Below, one piece after another: positions 38,835 through 49,265 of a stretch of 64,000 bases of DNA. The position numbers and the translations under genes are program-made. Where the stretch lies: assembly GCA_023935145.1 (NCBI GenBank), contig CM043700.1, positions 144,811,328 to 144,875,327 of the forward strand. Reading direction: 5' to 3'. The DNA comes from Bretschneidera sinensis. Lineage: Eukaryota; Streptophyta; Magnoliopsida; Brassicales; Akaniaceae. How positions within the stretch are numbered: the first letter of the stretch is position 1; each line of letters opens with the position of its first letter. The notes under the pieces were generated by a model that saw nothing but the letters and a program-made list of their open reading frames with translations, ran no database searches and was not told the DNA's origin.

Positions 38835-39024
38835 TGTAAGGACTATGGACACCACATATCTCCACATTGGTATGATATTATCCACTTTGGGCCTAAACCC
38901 TCATGGATTTGCTTTTGGGTTTTTACCCAAAATGCCTCATACCAATGGAAATATTTTTCCATCCTTATATACCCATGATCCTCCCCACTTCTAGCCAATG
39001 TGAGACTTTGGTTGTATACCCAAA
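38835..39024 (-). repeat. 5' LTR-A (190 bp)
   Basis: This is the partner of 33852-34042. It has lost one G at its outer end (TTTGGGTATAC instead of TGTTGGGTATAC). A TATA box, TATATAAG, lies on the minus strand at 38971-38964. It is followed after one base by a primer-binding site. Confidence 0.85.
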
Positions 39025-39029
39025 GGCAT

Positions 39030-39885
39030 CTTTCGCAATCACTTACTATTCAAATAGGTTCTTTAGCTCCTCAAGTTCTAAATCCGGTATACATATAACA
39101 CCTGGTTTCCAAAAGTTGAATAGCAAGTTTCTGATATATTGTGGATTGCAACATCCATGGACCATCCATGCTTTTTGCTGGCTCAGGTTGGTAGAAATGG
39201 CATAAGTAAAATCTCCAGTAATATTGCATTTTTCCTTCCATGTGCTCTTATCTTTTGACCATTTTATGTTAAGAACACCTACTAATAGAAAAAGTTTGAC
39301 AGTTCATATATTTTCCCCTCAATTAGAAAATTAATCAGATTGGCATTGCCTCCTAATCACCAGTAAAAATTATTCAATATTGTTTTTATCCATTTATATG
39401 AAAGAATTTGAAAGATCTTCAATCCATTACTTAGCAGTTCAGTCACTGCATCCACATCATGGTATATATGAAGGGTCATTTACCCACCAAACTGCAAAGG
39501 CAGGCTTATTTATTTAACATCTCATGATCAACTATTGAGATCACTGATTCAAGGAGTGCCATCTAGCTAGAGACTGTAAAAAAAAAAAACCCTATTGGCA
39601 AGATTTTGGTCTTCTTACTTCGAGCAATGGGAGAAAAAGTCATAACTGCAAAATATTATATTACCGACACTCATCTGATCCAGGTAATATCTTATCAAGT
39701 TTATATATACTAATGACTCCAACCTTTACCGCATAGATCTTTAATTCCTCTCTGTGCACATGTTCACGGGAACCATCAAAAGTCCTAGCATGTTCGAGTG
39801 AAGAAGATTCAGAAAATTGGCAAAACCTGTTAATTAGTGCGTTGAAACATAAGCCTGATTGTAATGGACTTTTTAAGCTTGAAGC
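39030..39885. other. Spacer between the composite element and the anion-channel gene
   Basis: This AT-rich stretch should include the 3' UTR of the channel gene, which is transcribed on the minus strand. No other feature was recognised. Confidence 0.5.
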
Positions 39886-42762
39886 TTAAACTTTTCCAGT
39901 CCCGGAGCTGGGAGCTGTTACAAAAGCTTCTATATCTTTTTCATTTGAGTTCACAAATTTCAGGAAATGATCAATGTTTTCTGAGCTTCCATGTCCTAAA
40001 TGGTTAAACCACCTATTATGTCTCGGTTTTCTCTCACTAATGGCAATGGAAATGTCATTAGGGAAGAGGTCACGGAGGACAAAGGCGTGGATTATAGTTG
40101 ATACAAGCAGAGCAGTTACAGTGAGTGTAGCAGTTGCAGAGAGAATGACAGAAAGAGCTTGAGTCACTACATTTGTGACCTCACTTGAGTACTTGATTGT
40201 TGCAATGGCTGCACCAGTCATTGGGAAAGTGTAAGCCCACCAAGCCAATGAGAATCTGTAAACATAAGAGAAATTATAACTTTTAAGAAAACCTCACTAA
40301 AGTAAACTACAAGGGATTGAAAGATAGATTGAGACCTACTTGAATCCTCGGAAAATATTAACCCGAACTGCCTGCAAAGTCACAGAAAAGAAAAGTAGAT
40401 AAAAAGGCAGTTTAGTTTAGAAAACCGTTCTTACAAGCAAGTATAGATCAGTAAGTAGTAATAGGTAACCCCAATTCTGTGTTTCTTCCGAATGTGCTAC
40501 CAAAGGGATCTACTACATGGTTTCCATTAAATAAGTTGGTAGCATCCACACCTTATTCTATGATTGATAGCAAAGAAAAGTGGGAGGAAGGAAGAGGGAA
40601 AGGAAAGAAAACTGAGTGAAGAGTACTTTTCTATTCGTTGGTCGGAAAGAAAAGTGAGAGGAAAGAAAATAAGAGGATTGGTGTTTTCTTTGTACAAATT
40701 ACAATCCTCTAAATTGAGAGGATTGCAAGTGGAAGCTAAAATAAGTTTTTTTCCTTCTTCCTTTTCATTTTTCCATCATCTTTACCAAACATGAAAGATC
40801 AATATTTTATTTTCCTCTCAAATTTCTTTCCTCTCTCTTCTCTCCTCTTACTTTTATTTCCTCTCGCATTTGTCTCCAATCAAGAGTAGCCTATGCACCA
40901 GAGAAACTTAAAAGTAATATGACAATAAAGATCAATGCTCATATGTATTTTGAGTGGTAGAGAGACTAACCAGTGAGAAATAAAGGAACAATGCAATGAA
41001 GTAAGCAATCCGTGCTCCATAATCAATGGAACCATTAATCTTTGCCCATGCCATTGAAGCAACACTTGGTGCTGCAACAAACAGAAAGAATACTGGATGG
41101 AGCTCCTTTGGTAGTGTCGCATTTGTTGGAAGTCTCTGGTAAAGAGTCACAAACAGAACTGTATAGTGAGCCAACCCTACTGAAAAGAAGAAAATAGGTC
41201 CTTCTTTCAGTCCCATTGATGCACCCAACAATGCCCCCACAAAATTCCCTACAACCGAGAGATGAGTCGAAGGATTTGCTACTTTTGATAGCCGCCTTTG
41301 ACCTCCTGACATCCACTGTCCATAGATCTTAAGCTCTAGGCACAGAAATGGTGCCATAAGAATGTACCAAAGAGCAGAAGGCAGTTGAGTAGAAACTGAA
41401 GGTGGAACTCCAAGGGCTAACAACAAGAGGGCTATCCAAGGAGCAAAGAAAAAATTGACACGAATTGGGTGGTAGTACTCTCGCCGAACTGCTTCAAAAA
41501 AGAGAATTATTTTCAAAAGGTAGGTGGAGGCAACAATGACAACAAGAGAAACAGAGATGCACCAAAGGATAATATTTATGCTCAAGCTTATATTGAGAAA
41601 TTTTGTGGACTCAGCGGTGGCCAGGGTTTTCCACATAATGGCTTGACTGCTAACTCCAAGACAGATACCAAATGAAGAGACTGGATACCGGAGAAGAAAT
41701 GGCCATGTCTTGTCATCTGGAAGCACAATTTCCTCTGAAGCCTGTGAAGATAAACATCATATCATGTTCATCAGTCAAAGAGCGACACTGTTTGCCTTGA
41801 ATAGCAATCAATTCACAATATTTTGCACTGTGAAAACAGCAGAAGAGGGGGAAAATGAACTGATTGCGGTAAAGGGGAGGGGGAAGAAGATAAAACTCGC
41901 ACCCCTAGCGTCTCCAATTCAGGCCCTTCCAAAGCATCAAAATATCTATCCACAGGCAAATTTTTCTCTGTACTCTGTCCGACGTTACCCTCTGCTTCAT
42001 TTGCCTGTGGTCTTCCACGAAGATTTGATATCTGCCTCTCAAGTTTACCTGACCATGTTTTGAAGGAATCATACCTGTTATCCTTTAACCTCTTAACACT
42101 TGGATGGTTAGGGAAGTTGCTGTAGTTTTCTGGTTCCACTAATACAGATCCTTTTGCAATTGGCTGTGAGTAAGACTGGAACTTTACTTGTTTAATCTCT
42201 GTGTTGGATGCAGCAGAAGAATCAGGAATTCTATTTTTGAAAACGTCTTCGCTGTTAATGCTGAAAACAACTCTTTTATGGTTAATTGAATCAACTTTAC
42301 TTGGAGAAGATGGCATGCTGATTGAAACAGAATGCTTCCTTTGATGACCTTCAGTTTGGGATTCACTGATCTGGATTTGAAGACCAGCTGTTTCAGTTCC
42401 CTGGTGTAGCGTAAAAAAATATAATAAAAGATTTATAGCTCTTTATCAAAACAAAAAGTTTTTCCCCAACAACATAATTAACACTGCCCTACCCAAGAAT
42501 GGCTCTACAGAAAAAGGGCAGTTTTTTTACGACGCACAGAATTGAAGGTGTAATAATTTAACATAGCTGGTGAGTAACTTACCATAGCTGCTGATGAACT
42601 GGAAGGATGAAAGAGATTTAGTTCATACTGATTGGTGATGATACCGTTCTCTTTAATGGTATCGAAACCAACCACTTCATGTGATGATAATATTCTTAGA
42701 AGTGTTGGAAGAGGTTCAGGTGAACCCTCCTCTACAGGAACCACACAATCTTTGTTTTCCAT
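39886..42762 (-). CDS. SLAH3: S-type (slow) anion channel, SLAC1-homologue, SLAH3-like
   Basis: Five exons, 42762-42583, 42400-41903, 41741-40971, 40371-40340 and 40255-39886, have matching phases and give about 616 residues, near the usual SLAH2/SLAH3 length. A long cytosolic N-terminus (LQIQISESQ, SVSISMPSSPS, FKTWSGKLERQIS, STEKNLPVDRYFDALEGPELE) leads into the TDT-family membrane domain. That domain begins LPDDKTWPFLLRYPVSSFG and includes KVANPSTHLSVVGNFVGALLG, LPKELHPVFFLFVAAPS and YTFPMTGAAIATIKYS. These channels release nitrate and chloride across the plasma membrane and are activated by phosphorylation of the cytosolic tails. The N-terminal length and motifs favour SLAH2/3 over SLAC1 or SLAH1/4. 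The gene is intact; 5' UTR exons upstream were not resolved. Confidence 0.92.
40559..40890. mobile_element. Fold-back MITE-like insert in an anion-channel intron
   Basis: The insert lies inside the intron between coding exons 3 and 4. The left arm is purine-rich (gattgatagcaaagaaaag, then gggaggaag). The right arm is its pyrimidine-rich imperfect inverse (cctctcgcatttgtctccaatc). Neither arm codes. Its position in an intron leaves the splice sites at 40971 and 40371 untouched. The ends are approximate. Confidence 0.55.
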
Positions 42763-44264
42763 AGCAAAACACCAACACCTTAAAGGTTGAAACAGTTCAG
42801 TTTAATAAGTATTAGAATATCTATTCTTATGACTAGAACTACAAAATACAGTTGATAAACATTTGCTTATATATACTTGGACATTAATTGATGCAGACAC
42901 TCTGTGGTGGGTTTTGAACAACCATTAACATTGGATTTTCTTTAAGGAAAAAAAAAAAAGATAAACACTTCCCCAGTCAATTCATTCACATAACAATGAT
43001 GCCAGAAAACTGCAAACAAATGGAGTATGTTGTAGAATTCATAGTTAACCAGGGACAATTTTCTTCTTTTTCTTCTTTCATTTTATTTAGCAAGACAATT
43101 ATTATAGAACAGTTGACAAATTAAAAGGAGAACTGATAAATTTCATAACTCAGCTCAACAACAGTATATGACAACAGGAATAATCTTAATCCTTTGTCCT
43201 TATTTCCATCTGATTGTTCTCTGCTTCTGATAATTATGATTTAACTTGAATACTGTTGGATCGATTTTTCCTTTCCAAAATAACCAGTAAGCATTGATAT
43301 TTGATATCAAGACCAATCAATACCTTAAATGTCATAATCCATAGTTAAATCAAACAAGTCTTTCAATCATTGTTAACATGCTTCATCAACAGCATTGTGT
43401 TATTGATCATCTTCGACGTCTTAATCAACAAGATTAATGCAGAGAACAAGATCAAGTAGAAGTAAAATGCAGACAATTAACTTTGTCTGGGATTTTAATT
43501 TCCATCTTAACTTTAACAGGTTCAGTTAAAAAACTGAAGCAATCAACTTCCAAATGATTGTTAACTGTAACTAAAAGAGAAAACCTGTGAATCATATGTG
43601 CCAAAATCTGCAGAAATATAGTAACTACAGCTTAATTAAAGATCCAGAATCTAACCTCAAAAAAGCTGCTGCTCCTCACTGATACTAAAAGATCCAGAAT
43701 CTTTTATCTGATACTTACAACCTCCACGTTTTAGCAGGAAATCTAAAGTCAGCAGGAACCCACAAAAGAGATGTAATCTCTTCTCTTCTCTTCTCTATGT
43801 CTTCTCTGCAGAAAACAAGTTTCAAGAAAACTCAGAATTTAATCGAGGGTGGAGGAGAAAAAAGATACTATTTGGTCTAAGAAAACAGAGGAGCAGAACT
43901 GGCACACGTCTTTGAGCCATAGGAAGTAGAATTTGTAGTCTAATTAAAGCTGGCTATTTTCACGTCATATGCAATAATTACTGTGATTTTATGATAACGA
44001 CACATTCAAACAAAAGACAAAACAGAGCAAATAAACCAGAATTGTTAAATACTTAGGTAAGCTATAGGAAAACAGGCTTGCATGAATTGTCTTTGCACAT
44101 GAAAATCAATTTATATTAATTTATTTTCTTCTTCACATTTCAAATTACAGAAACCATAAAATTGAACAAAATAGACAACAGCAGCAGTCCATAAATGAAA
44201 GCAACATATAACAAATTATAAGTGGAAAAAATACACGGAAACTTATCTGATATTAAGATAATAT
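42763..44264. other. Upstream region of the SLAH3-like gene
   Basis: This probably contains 5' UTR exons, UTR intron and promoter. A CT-rich tract (tctcttctcttctc) lies near 43779-43806, which is a common type of 5' leader or promoter element. No other coding region is seen. A copia element begins at 44270, about 1.5 kb before the start codon. Confidence 0.5.
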
Positions 44265-44269
44265 GGTAG

Positions 44270-44681
44270 TGTTGGATAATTATTGCCTTGAATATGTGTT
44301 GGGTCAAAAGTATCCACTTTGGGTGCAATTGGGTAACAAAATGATGAGCAACAAAATGACGAGCATTCATTGATGTTTGTCCTTTGAACTTTTTGTGAGC
44401 CTATAAAAGGCATTTCAACATGAAGTATTCAAGTCAAGAAATCAAGAAGAAATAGAACGTTTAAGAGATAAATTGTGAGATTGTGTATATTGGCTAAAGC
44501 TCATTTTATAAACACTCTTTGTATATTCTCTCACTATAGTGAAATTTGCTTCTGGCCTCTACCCGTGGACGTAGGCTTTAAGCCGAACCACGTAAATTTG
44601 TTGTCTCTTTTTTTATCTTACTGTATTGTTTTGTGGTTATTACTCGATCAACCTACGATCCTGTCACGATCCATTATAACA
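44270..44681 (+). repeat. 5' LTR of the copia element (412 bp)
   Basis: It begins TGTTGGATAATT and ends ATAACA. A TATA box TATAAAAG is at 44402-44409. Compared with the 3' LTR it carries an extra copy of about 15 bp (aacaaaatgacgagc) and lacks a block of about 45-50 bp near its start. Confidence 0.9.
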
Positions 44682-44684
44682 AAC

Positions 44685-44696
44685 TGGTATCAGAGC
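44685..44696 (+). promoter_or_regulatory. Primer-binding site (initiator tRNA-Met)
   Basis: TGGTATCAGAGC begins three bases after the 5' LTR. It is the standard copia primer-binding site and is identical to the two sites in the composite element. Confidence 0.9.
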
Positions 44697-44792
44697 TAAT
44701 TTCTGTCTGTTTTTCTGTGAGGTTACTGTTCATGTGAATAGTGAATTTCATGAATAGTAACATTTTGTTCAGGATCATTTTGTTCGATCGAG

Positions 44793-47700
44793 ATGTCGAC
44801 AATGAAGTTTGATAGAAACAGCAGTTTCAGTTTGTGGCAAGTTCGTATGTTTGCCATTCTAACCCAGAATGGCTTGAAGAAAGCACTACTGGGGAAAGCG
44901 AAGAAGCCTACCGGCATGAATGATGAAGATTGGGATAACCTAGATGACAAGGCTCTATCCGCAATCCAACTGAGTCTTTCAAATGATGTCTTACAGCAAG
45001 TTCTGTCAGAGAAGACTTCTGCAGCCTTATGGGCCAACCTAGAGAAGCTGTACTTGACTAAATCTTTGGCCAATAGATTGATTATGAAGCAACGCCTTTA
45101 TGGTCTCCGCATGACAGAAGGTTCCTCTCTCAAGTCCCATATCAGTGAGTTTGTCTCAATTATTAATGATTTGAAAAATCTTGCAGTTATTATTGGGTCT
45201 GAAGATCAAACTCTCTTATTATTATGTTCATTACCACTCTCATACAAAAATTTTAGAGACACTATAATTTATGGTAGGGAAGAATTAAATTTTGATGATG
45301 TGATATTTTCCCTTATGAGTAAGGAGAAATTGGATAATGAACTTTTATCTAGTAAGTCTAATGATCAAGGCTCCAGTCTTGTTGCAAGAGGCAGATCCAA
45401 TGATAGAGGCTTTGATAGTGGCAAGAATAGAAGAAGATCAAAGTCAAGAGAAAAGCACAAAAATTTGGTTTGCAATTATTGCAAGAAGAAGGGACACATC
45501 GTAGCGGAATGCTACAAGCTGCAGAACAAAAAGAAGAATGAATGGCAAAATGACAAGGGCAAGCAGAAGGAAGAAACAGCTGATACTGATATAGCAGAAG
45601 AAAAATGTGATGATGTTCTATTTGCAACCGACAAGTCCAGATCCAACGACGAGTGGATTCTTGATTCTGGATATTCTTATCATATGTGCCCCAACAGAGA
45701 TTGGTTCTCCACATATGATTCTGTTGAAGGTGGAGTTGTTCTAATGGGCAATAATGCCACTTGCAAAACCGTTGGTGTGGGCACAGTAAAAATCAAGATG
45801 CATGATGAAATTATCAGGACATTGACTGATGTCAGACATGTACCTGATTTGAAGAAAAATCTTATTTCTTTGGGCATTCTGGATGCCAATGGCCGCAAAT
45901 CTGTGATTGAGTCTGGGAACATAAAGATTTCTCATTGTGGTCATGTTCTCATGAAAAGAAAGAAGTCTGGCAGTCTATACACCTTATTGGGTTCAACAGT
46001 TACAGGCTCTGCAGCAGTTTCTTCATCCATGTCAGATTCAGACTCTACCAAGTTATGGCATATGCACCTAGGGCATATGAGTAAGTAGGGATTAACTATA
46101 CTCAGTAAAAGAGGTCTTCTGCCTGAAAGAAAGATTGGGAAGCTGGATTTTTATGAGCATTGTGTCTTTGGAAAGCAGAAAAGAGTCAGCTTAAACACTG
46201 CAATTCACAGAACCAAAAGTACTCTTGATTACATTCATTCTAATCTATGGGGGCCTTCTCGTGAAATTTCCAAAGGATGAGCTAGATACTTGCTAACGAT
46301 TATTGATGATTTTTCTAGAAAGACTTGGGTTTATTTTCTCAGGCACAAGAATGAGGTATTTGGCATTTTCAAGCAATGGAAGACCTTATTGGAGAAGCAG
46401 ACCGGGAAGCAAGTCAAGAGACTCAGAACAGATAATGGTCTTGAGTTTTGTGATTCAGAATTTAATCAATTCTGCAAAGATGAAGGCATTGTCAGACATC
46501 AGACAGTAAGAAAGACACCACATTAGAATGGTGTCGCAGAGAGGATGAATCGAACACTGTTAGAAAGAGCTCGATGTATGCTTTCTAACGCAGGTCTTGG
46601 CAAGGAATTTTGGGCATAAGCAGTCAATTTGGCATGTCATTTGGTGAACCATTCTCCTCACAGATCACTTGAACTTAAGACACCTGAAGAGGTATGGTCA
46701 GGTAGCCCTCCTGATTATTCTAACTTAAGAATATTTGGTTGCCCTACATATGCTCATGTGAATGAAGGAAAATTGGAGCCTAGGGTGAAGAAATGCATTT
46801 TTCTTGGTTATGCTTCTGGTGTTAAGGGTTTTCACTTATGATATCATGATACTCATAAGTTTATGATTAGCAGAGATATTACTTTTGATGAATCTGTTAT
46901 GCTTCACTCTATAAAAGAATTATTTGTTCAGTGTGATACAGGAAAGGAGAATGCACAAGAGAAGGTGGAGCTTGAGGTTGGCACCTTATCATCTGCAAAT
47001 CCTAATCCTATTCGGTCAGGAAGTTCGTCTGCAGGTGGAGAGACACACCATGAAGCTGAGCATCACACTCTAGCTGCTGGAAGACAAAGGAGACAGATAA
47101 ATCCTCCTCAACGGTATGGTTTTGAAGATATGTTGGCTTATACATTAAATGTTGCAGAAACCATTGATGTCGCCGATCCAACCTCATACTCTGAGGCCAT
47201 CAGTTCATCTGATTCAAACAAATGGCTAGTTGTGATGCATGAAGAGATGGAATCTCTAAAGAAAAATGACACCTAAAAATTGGTCGAACCACCTAATGGT
47301 AAGAAAATTATCGGGTGTAAATGGATATTTAAGAAGAATGAAGGAGTCACAGGTGTTGAAGACACCAAGTATAAAGCATGATTAGTAGCGAAAGGCTACA
47401 GCCAGGTGGAAGGAGTTGATTTTAATGATGTTTTCTCTCTAGTTGTTAGACATACTTCTATTCGTGTCTTACTTGCTTTAGTTGCAATGCATAATTTGGA
47501 GTTAGAGCAACTTGATGTGAAAACAGTCTTTCTTCATGGTGATCTTGATAATCAAATCTATATACAGCAACCAGAAGGTTTTGAAGTTTAAGGCAAGAAA
47601 GATCATGTTTGTCTTCTAAAGAAATCCTTGTATGGACTCAAGCAGTCTCCACGCATGTGGTATCGAAGGTTTGACTCTTTTATGCTGAGTATTGGATTTT

Positions 47701-48742
47701 CTAGATGCAAGTATGATAGTTGTGTCTACTATCAAAGACTTGAGATGGTACTTTCATATATTTGTTGCTATATGTTGATGATATGTTGATTGCAGCAAAG
47801 AACATATATAAAATTAACAGATTGAAATCTCAGCTAAGTGATGAATTTGAGATGAAAGACCTAGGTGCAGCAAAGAAAATTTTGGGAATGGAGATCAACA
47901 GAGACAGAGGTGCAAGTAGATTATTTCTGTCACAACAGAAATATATTGAGAAAGTCCTGAAACGTTTTGGTATGCATGATGCTAAACCTGTGAGTACTTC
48001 TTTAGCTTCTCACTTTAGATTATCAGCATCCATGTCACCACAGTCAGAAGATGAGATAATGTATATGTCTAGAGTTCCATATTCTAGTGTAGTGGAAAGT
48101 ATTATATATGCAATGGTTTGCACTCGACTAGATATCTCACATGTTGTCAGTGTAGTTAGCAGATATTTTTCCTGTCCAGGAAAAACTCATTGGCAAGCTG
48201 TCAAGTGGATTTTGAGATATTTGAAGGGTACTTTTACTGCTTGTTTGGAATTCGGTAGAACTTCTGACCATCTAGCTGGATATGTTGATTCAGATTTTGC
48301 AGGTAATTTGGACAGGAGAAGATTAATTACAGGTTATGTGTTTACTATTGGGACTTGTGCAGTCAGTTGGAAAACTACCTTACAGCCGACAGTTGCATTG
48401 TCTACTATAGAGGCAGAACTTATGACTGTTACAAAAGCTTCCAAAGAAGCCATTTGGTTAAGAGGTATACTTAATGAACTCAGTTTAGAAACAAATAAAA
48501 CTGTAGTTTATTGTGACAGTCATAGTGCTATACATTTGACGAAGGATCAGATGCATCATGAGAGAACTAAACACATTGATGTGAAGTATCACTTTATTCG
48601 GGATATTGTGGCTCAAGGTGATGTTATTGTAAGAAAGATCGGCACTCTGAATAATCCTGCTGATATGTTGACAAAATCTCTTCCCATTGCCAAGTTCACT
48701 CATTACATGGACTTGATTGGTGTTGCACAGCATTTGCATTAG
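44793..48742 (+). pseudogene. Copia gag-pol with multiple nonsense mutations
   Basis: Order: gag (44793 onward, full SLANRLIMKQRLYGLRM region), CCHC knuckle (CNYCKKKGHIVAEC), protease DSG motif (WILDSGYSYHMCP), pre-integrase, integrase, reverse transcriptase with an intact YVDD (LYVDDML, near 47770), and RNase H ending at TAG 48740-48742. In-frame stops interrupt it at 46086, 46278, 46524, 46617, 46839, 47274, 47380 and 47589, approximately. A frame change occurs near 47745-47765. The first zinc-binding Cys of the integrase HHCC region is replaced by Tyr (LDFYEHCVFGKQ). All domains are present but the protein cannot be made. Confidence 0.9.
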
Positions 48743-48816
48743 ACACTTCGAGGTTGTTTGGCAGAGGTTGAAGCTTTTATTTTCACTATTGTCAAATTCA
48801 AGTCAATGTGGAGATT

Positions 48817-49260
48817 TGTTGGATAATTATTGCCTTGAATATGTGATGGGTCAAAAGTATCCACTTTGGTGCATTATTTATGGCTCAATTTGAGGGGTTA
48901 AAAGTATCCACTTTGGTGCAATTGGGTAACAAAATGATGAGCATCCATTGATGTTTGTCCTTTGGACTTTTTGTGAGCCTATAAAAGGCATTCCAACATG
49001 AAGTATTCACATCAAGAAATCAAGAAGAAATAGAGAAGTTAAGAGAGAAATTGTGAGATTGTGTGTATTGGCTAAAGCCCATTTTGTAAACATTCTTTGT
49101 ATATTCTCTCACTATAGTGAAATTTTGCTTCTGGCCTCTGCCTGTGGACGTAGGCTTTAAGCCGAACCACGTAAATTTGTTGTCTCCCTTTTTATTTTAC
49201 TTTATTGTTTTGTGGTTATTACTCGATCAACCTACGATCCTGTCACGATCCATTCTAACA
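48817..49260 (+). repeat. 3' LTR of the copia element (444 bp)
   Basis: It matches the 5' LTR but contains two copies of aaagtatccactttgg, separated by text absent from the 5' LTR. That is consistent with loss between short direct repeats in the 5' copy or duplication in this one. A TATA box lies at 48980-48987. Confidence 0.9.
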
Positions 49261-49265
49261 GGTAG

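Larger units (their letters stand above)
33852..39024 (-). mobile_element. Composite LTR retroelement (short-LTR element carrying a copia gag-pol plus a second LTR)
   Basis: The whole 5173-bp unit is flanked by a 5-bp direct duplication, GGCAT, at 33847-33851 and 39025-39029. Both ends are about 190-bp LTRs of one family (A). Read on the minus strand the order is LTR-A, primer-binding site, copia gag-pol, polypurine tract, a putative LTR of about 958 bp of another family (B), a second primer-binding site, about 320 bp of unrelated internal sequence, polypurine tract, LTR-A. There is no 5' copy of LTR-B. The terminal LTRs differ at about eight positions plus one indel, so the insertion is not very recent. 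The gag-pol cannot be autonomous (see its own entry). Confidence 0.78.
44270..49260 (+). mobile_element. Full-length but inactivated Ty1/copia retrotransposon
   Basis: The element is 4991 bp, flanked by the 5-bp duplication GGTAG at 44265-44269 and 49261-49265. It has TG...CA LTRs, a tRNA-Met primer-binding site at 44685-44696, gag-pol in plus orientation and a purine tract just before the 3' LTR (gtggagatt). The LTRs differ by substitutions and two sizeable indels, so the insertion is old enough to have decayed. Confidence 0.93.
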
